A stretch of 10,091 nt of DNA from Baffinella frigidus. Lineage: Eukaryota; Cryptophyceae; Cryptomonadales; Baffinellaceae. A program made the translations under genes and the position numbers. Of the stretch, positions 9,961 through 10,091 are shown piece by piece. The stretch spans positions 301,529-311,619 of the forward strand of contig MU646303.1 of the NCBI GenBank assembly GCA_026770585.1, in the 5' to 3' direction. Positions within the stretch are counted from its first letter, which is position 1, and every line of letters begins with the position of its first letter. The notes beneath the pieces are model-generated. The model was not told where the DNA came from and ran no database searches. It worked only from the letters and a program-made list of their open reading frames with translations.

Positions 9961-10091
9961 ACGCGGAGCGTGCGCGGGTCGTTGATTCTGTCAAGTCTCT
10001 GTAAAGCCTCTAAAGATTCTGAAAAGTCTATAAAGAAGCCTCTCAAGATCATGTCAAGTCTGTAGAGAAGGATTATGTAAAGTCTGTAAAG
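9812..10091 (+). repeat. TCTSTAAAG minisatellite
   Basis: Repeats of 9-11 bp (TCTCTAAAGAT, TCTGTAAAG, TCTGAAAAG) run to the window edge with two interruptions by the GTAACCTG unit. A single related unit (GATTCTGAAAAGTCTCC) precedes the element at 9519. Confidence 0.9.

Noticed and set aside
1-10091. CRISPR array, rRNA or tRNA genes, bacterial operons
   Set aside because: No regular repeat-spacer pattern, no tRNA cloverleaf or rRNA conserved core noticed on either strand; the splice-like structure and telomere-like repeats indicate nuclear eukaryotic DNA.

Overview
The window looks like nuclear DNA of an intron-rich, repeat-rich eukaryote. Evidence: no intact ORF of normal length, no bacterial-style gene spacing, GT...AG boundaries with branch-point-like and polypyrimidine signals, large GA/CT microsatellites, degenerate telomere-like arrays (TTTAGGG, TTTCGGG, TTGAGGG, TTTGGG), many palindromic or foldback elements, and short coding-looking islands. 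A microalga or other protist is my best guess. The species is not identifiable from sequence alone, and I recognise no protein family.

Layout. 1-1110: composite satellite with G-rich arrays, overlapping a possible plus-strand exon at the left edge. 1460-1636: plus-strand coding island. 1.84-5.5 kb: a chain of minus-strand coding islands of about 40-170 nt, separated by short introns or by introns filled with repeats (telomere-like arrays, CT/GA tracts, TIR elements). The best supported are a duplicated exon family (1839-1880, 2158-2199, 2440-2537) whose copies differ almost only at synonymous sites, and the pair 5115-5201 / 5009-5056, joined in phase across a clean 58-nt AT-rich intron. 5.5-8.45 kb: almost gene-free, made of foldback and MITE-like elements, inverted repeats and a repeat family with AG microsatellites. 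8.5-9.2 kb: a 40-codon minus-strand exon (8851-8970) with good splice signals on both sides, followed by a 61-nt intron-like module that recurs at 8535-8595. 9273-9359: possible plus-strand coding island. 9.36-10.09 kb: satellite and minisatellite.

The most interesting theme is that intron boundaries coincide with repeat-element boundaries in several unrelated families, the pattern expected of introner-like (intron-generating) elements. A second theme is a pair of about 146-149-bp palindromic elements that are unrelated in their outer arms but share an 18-nt core, present in opposite orientations. Exon boundaries are my manual reading. Whether the minus-strand islands form one gene, several genes or decayed copies cannot be decided here. 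Most proteins must be regarded as unidentified.
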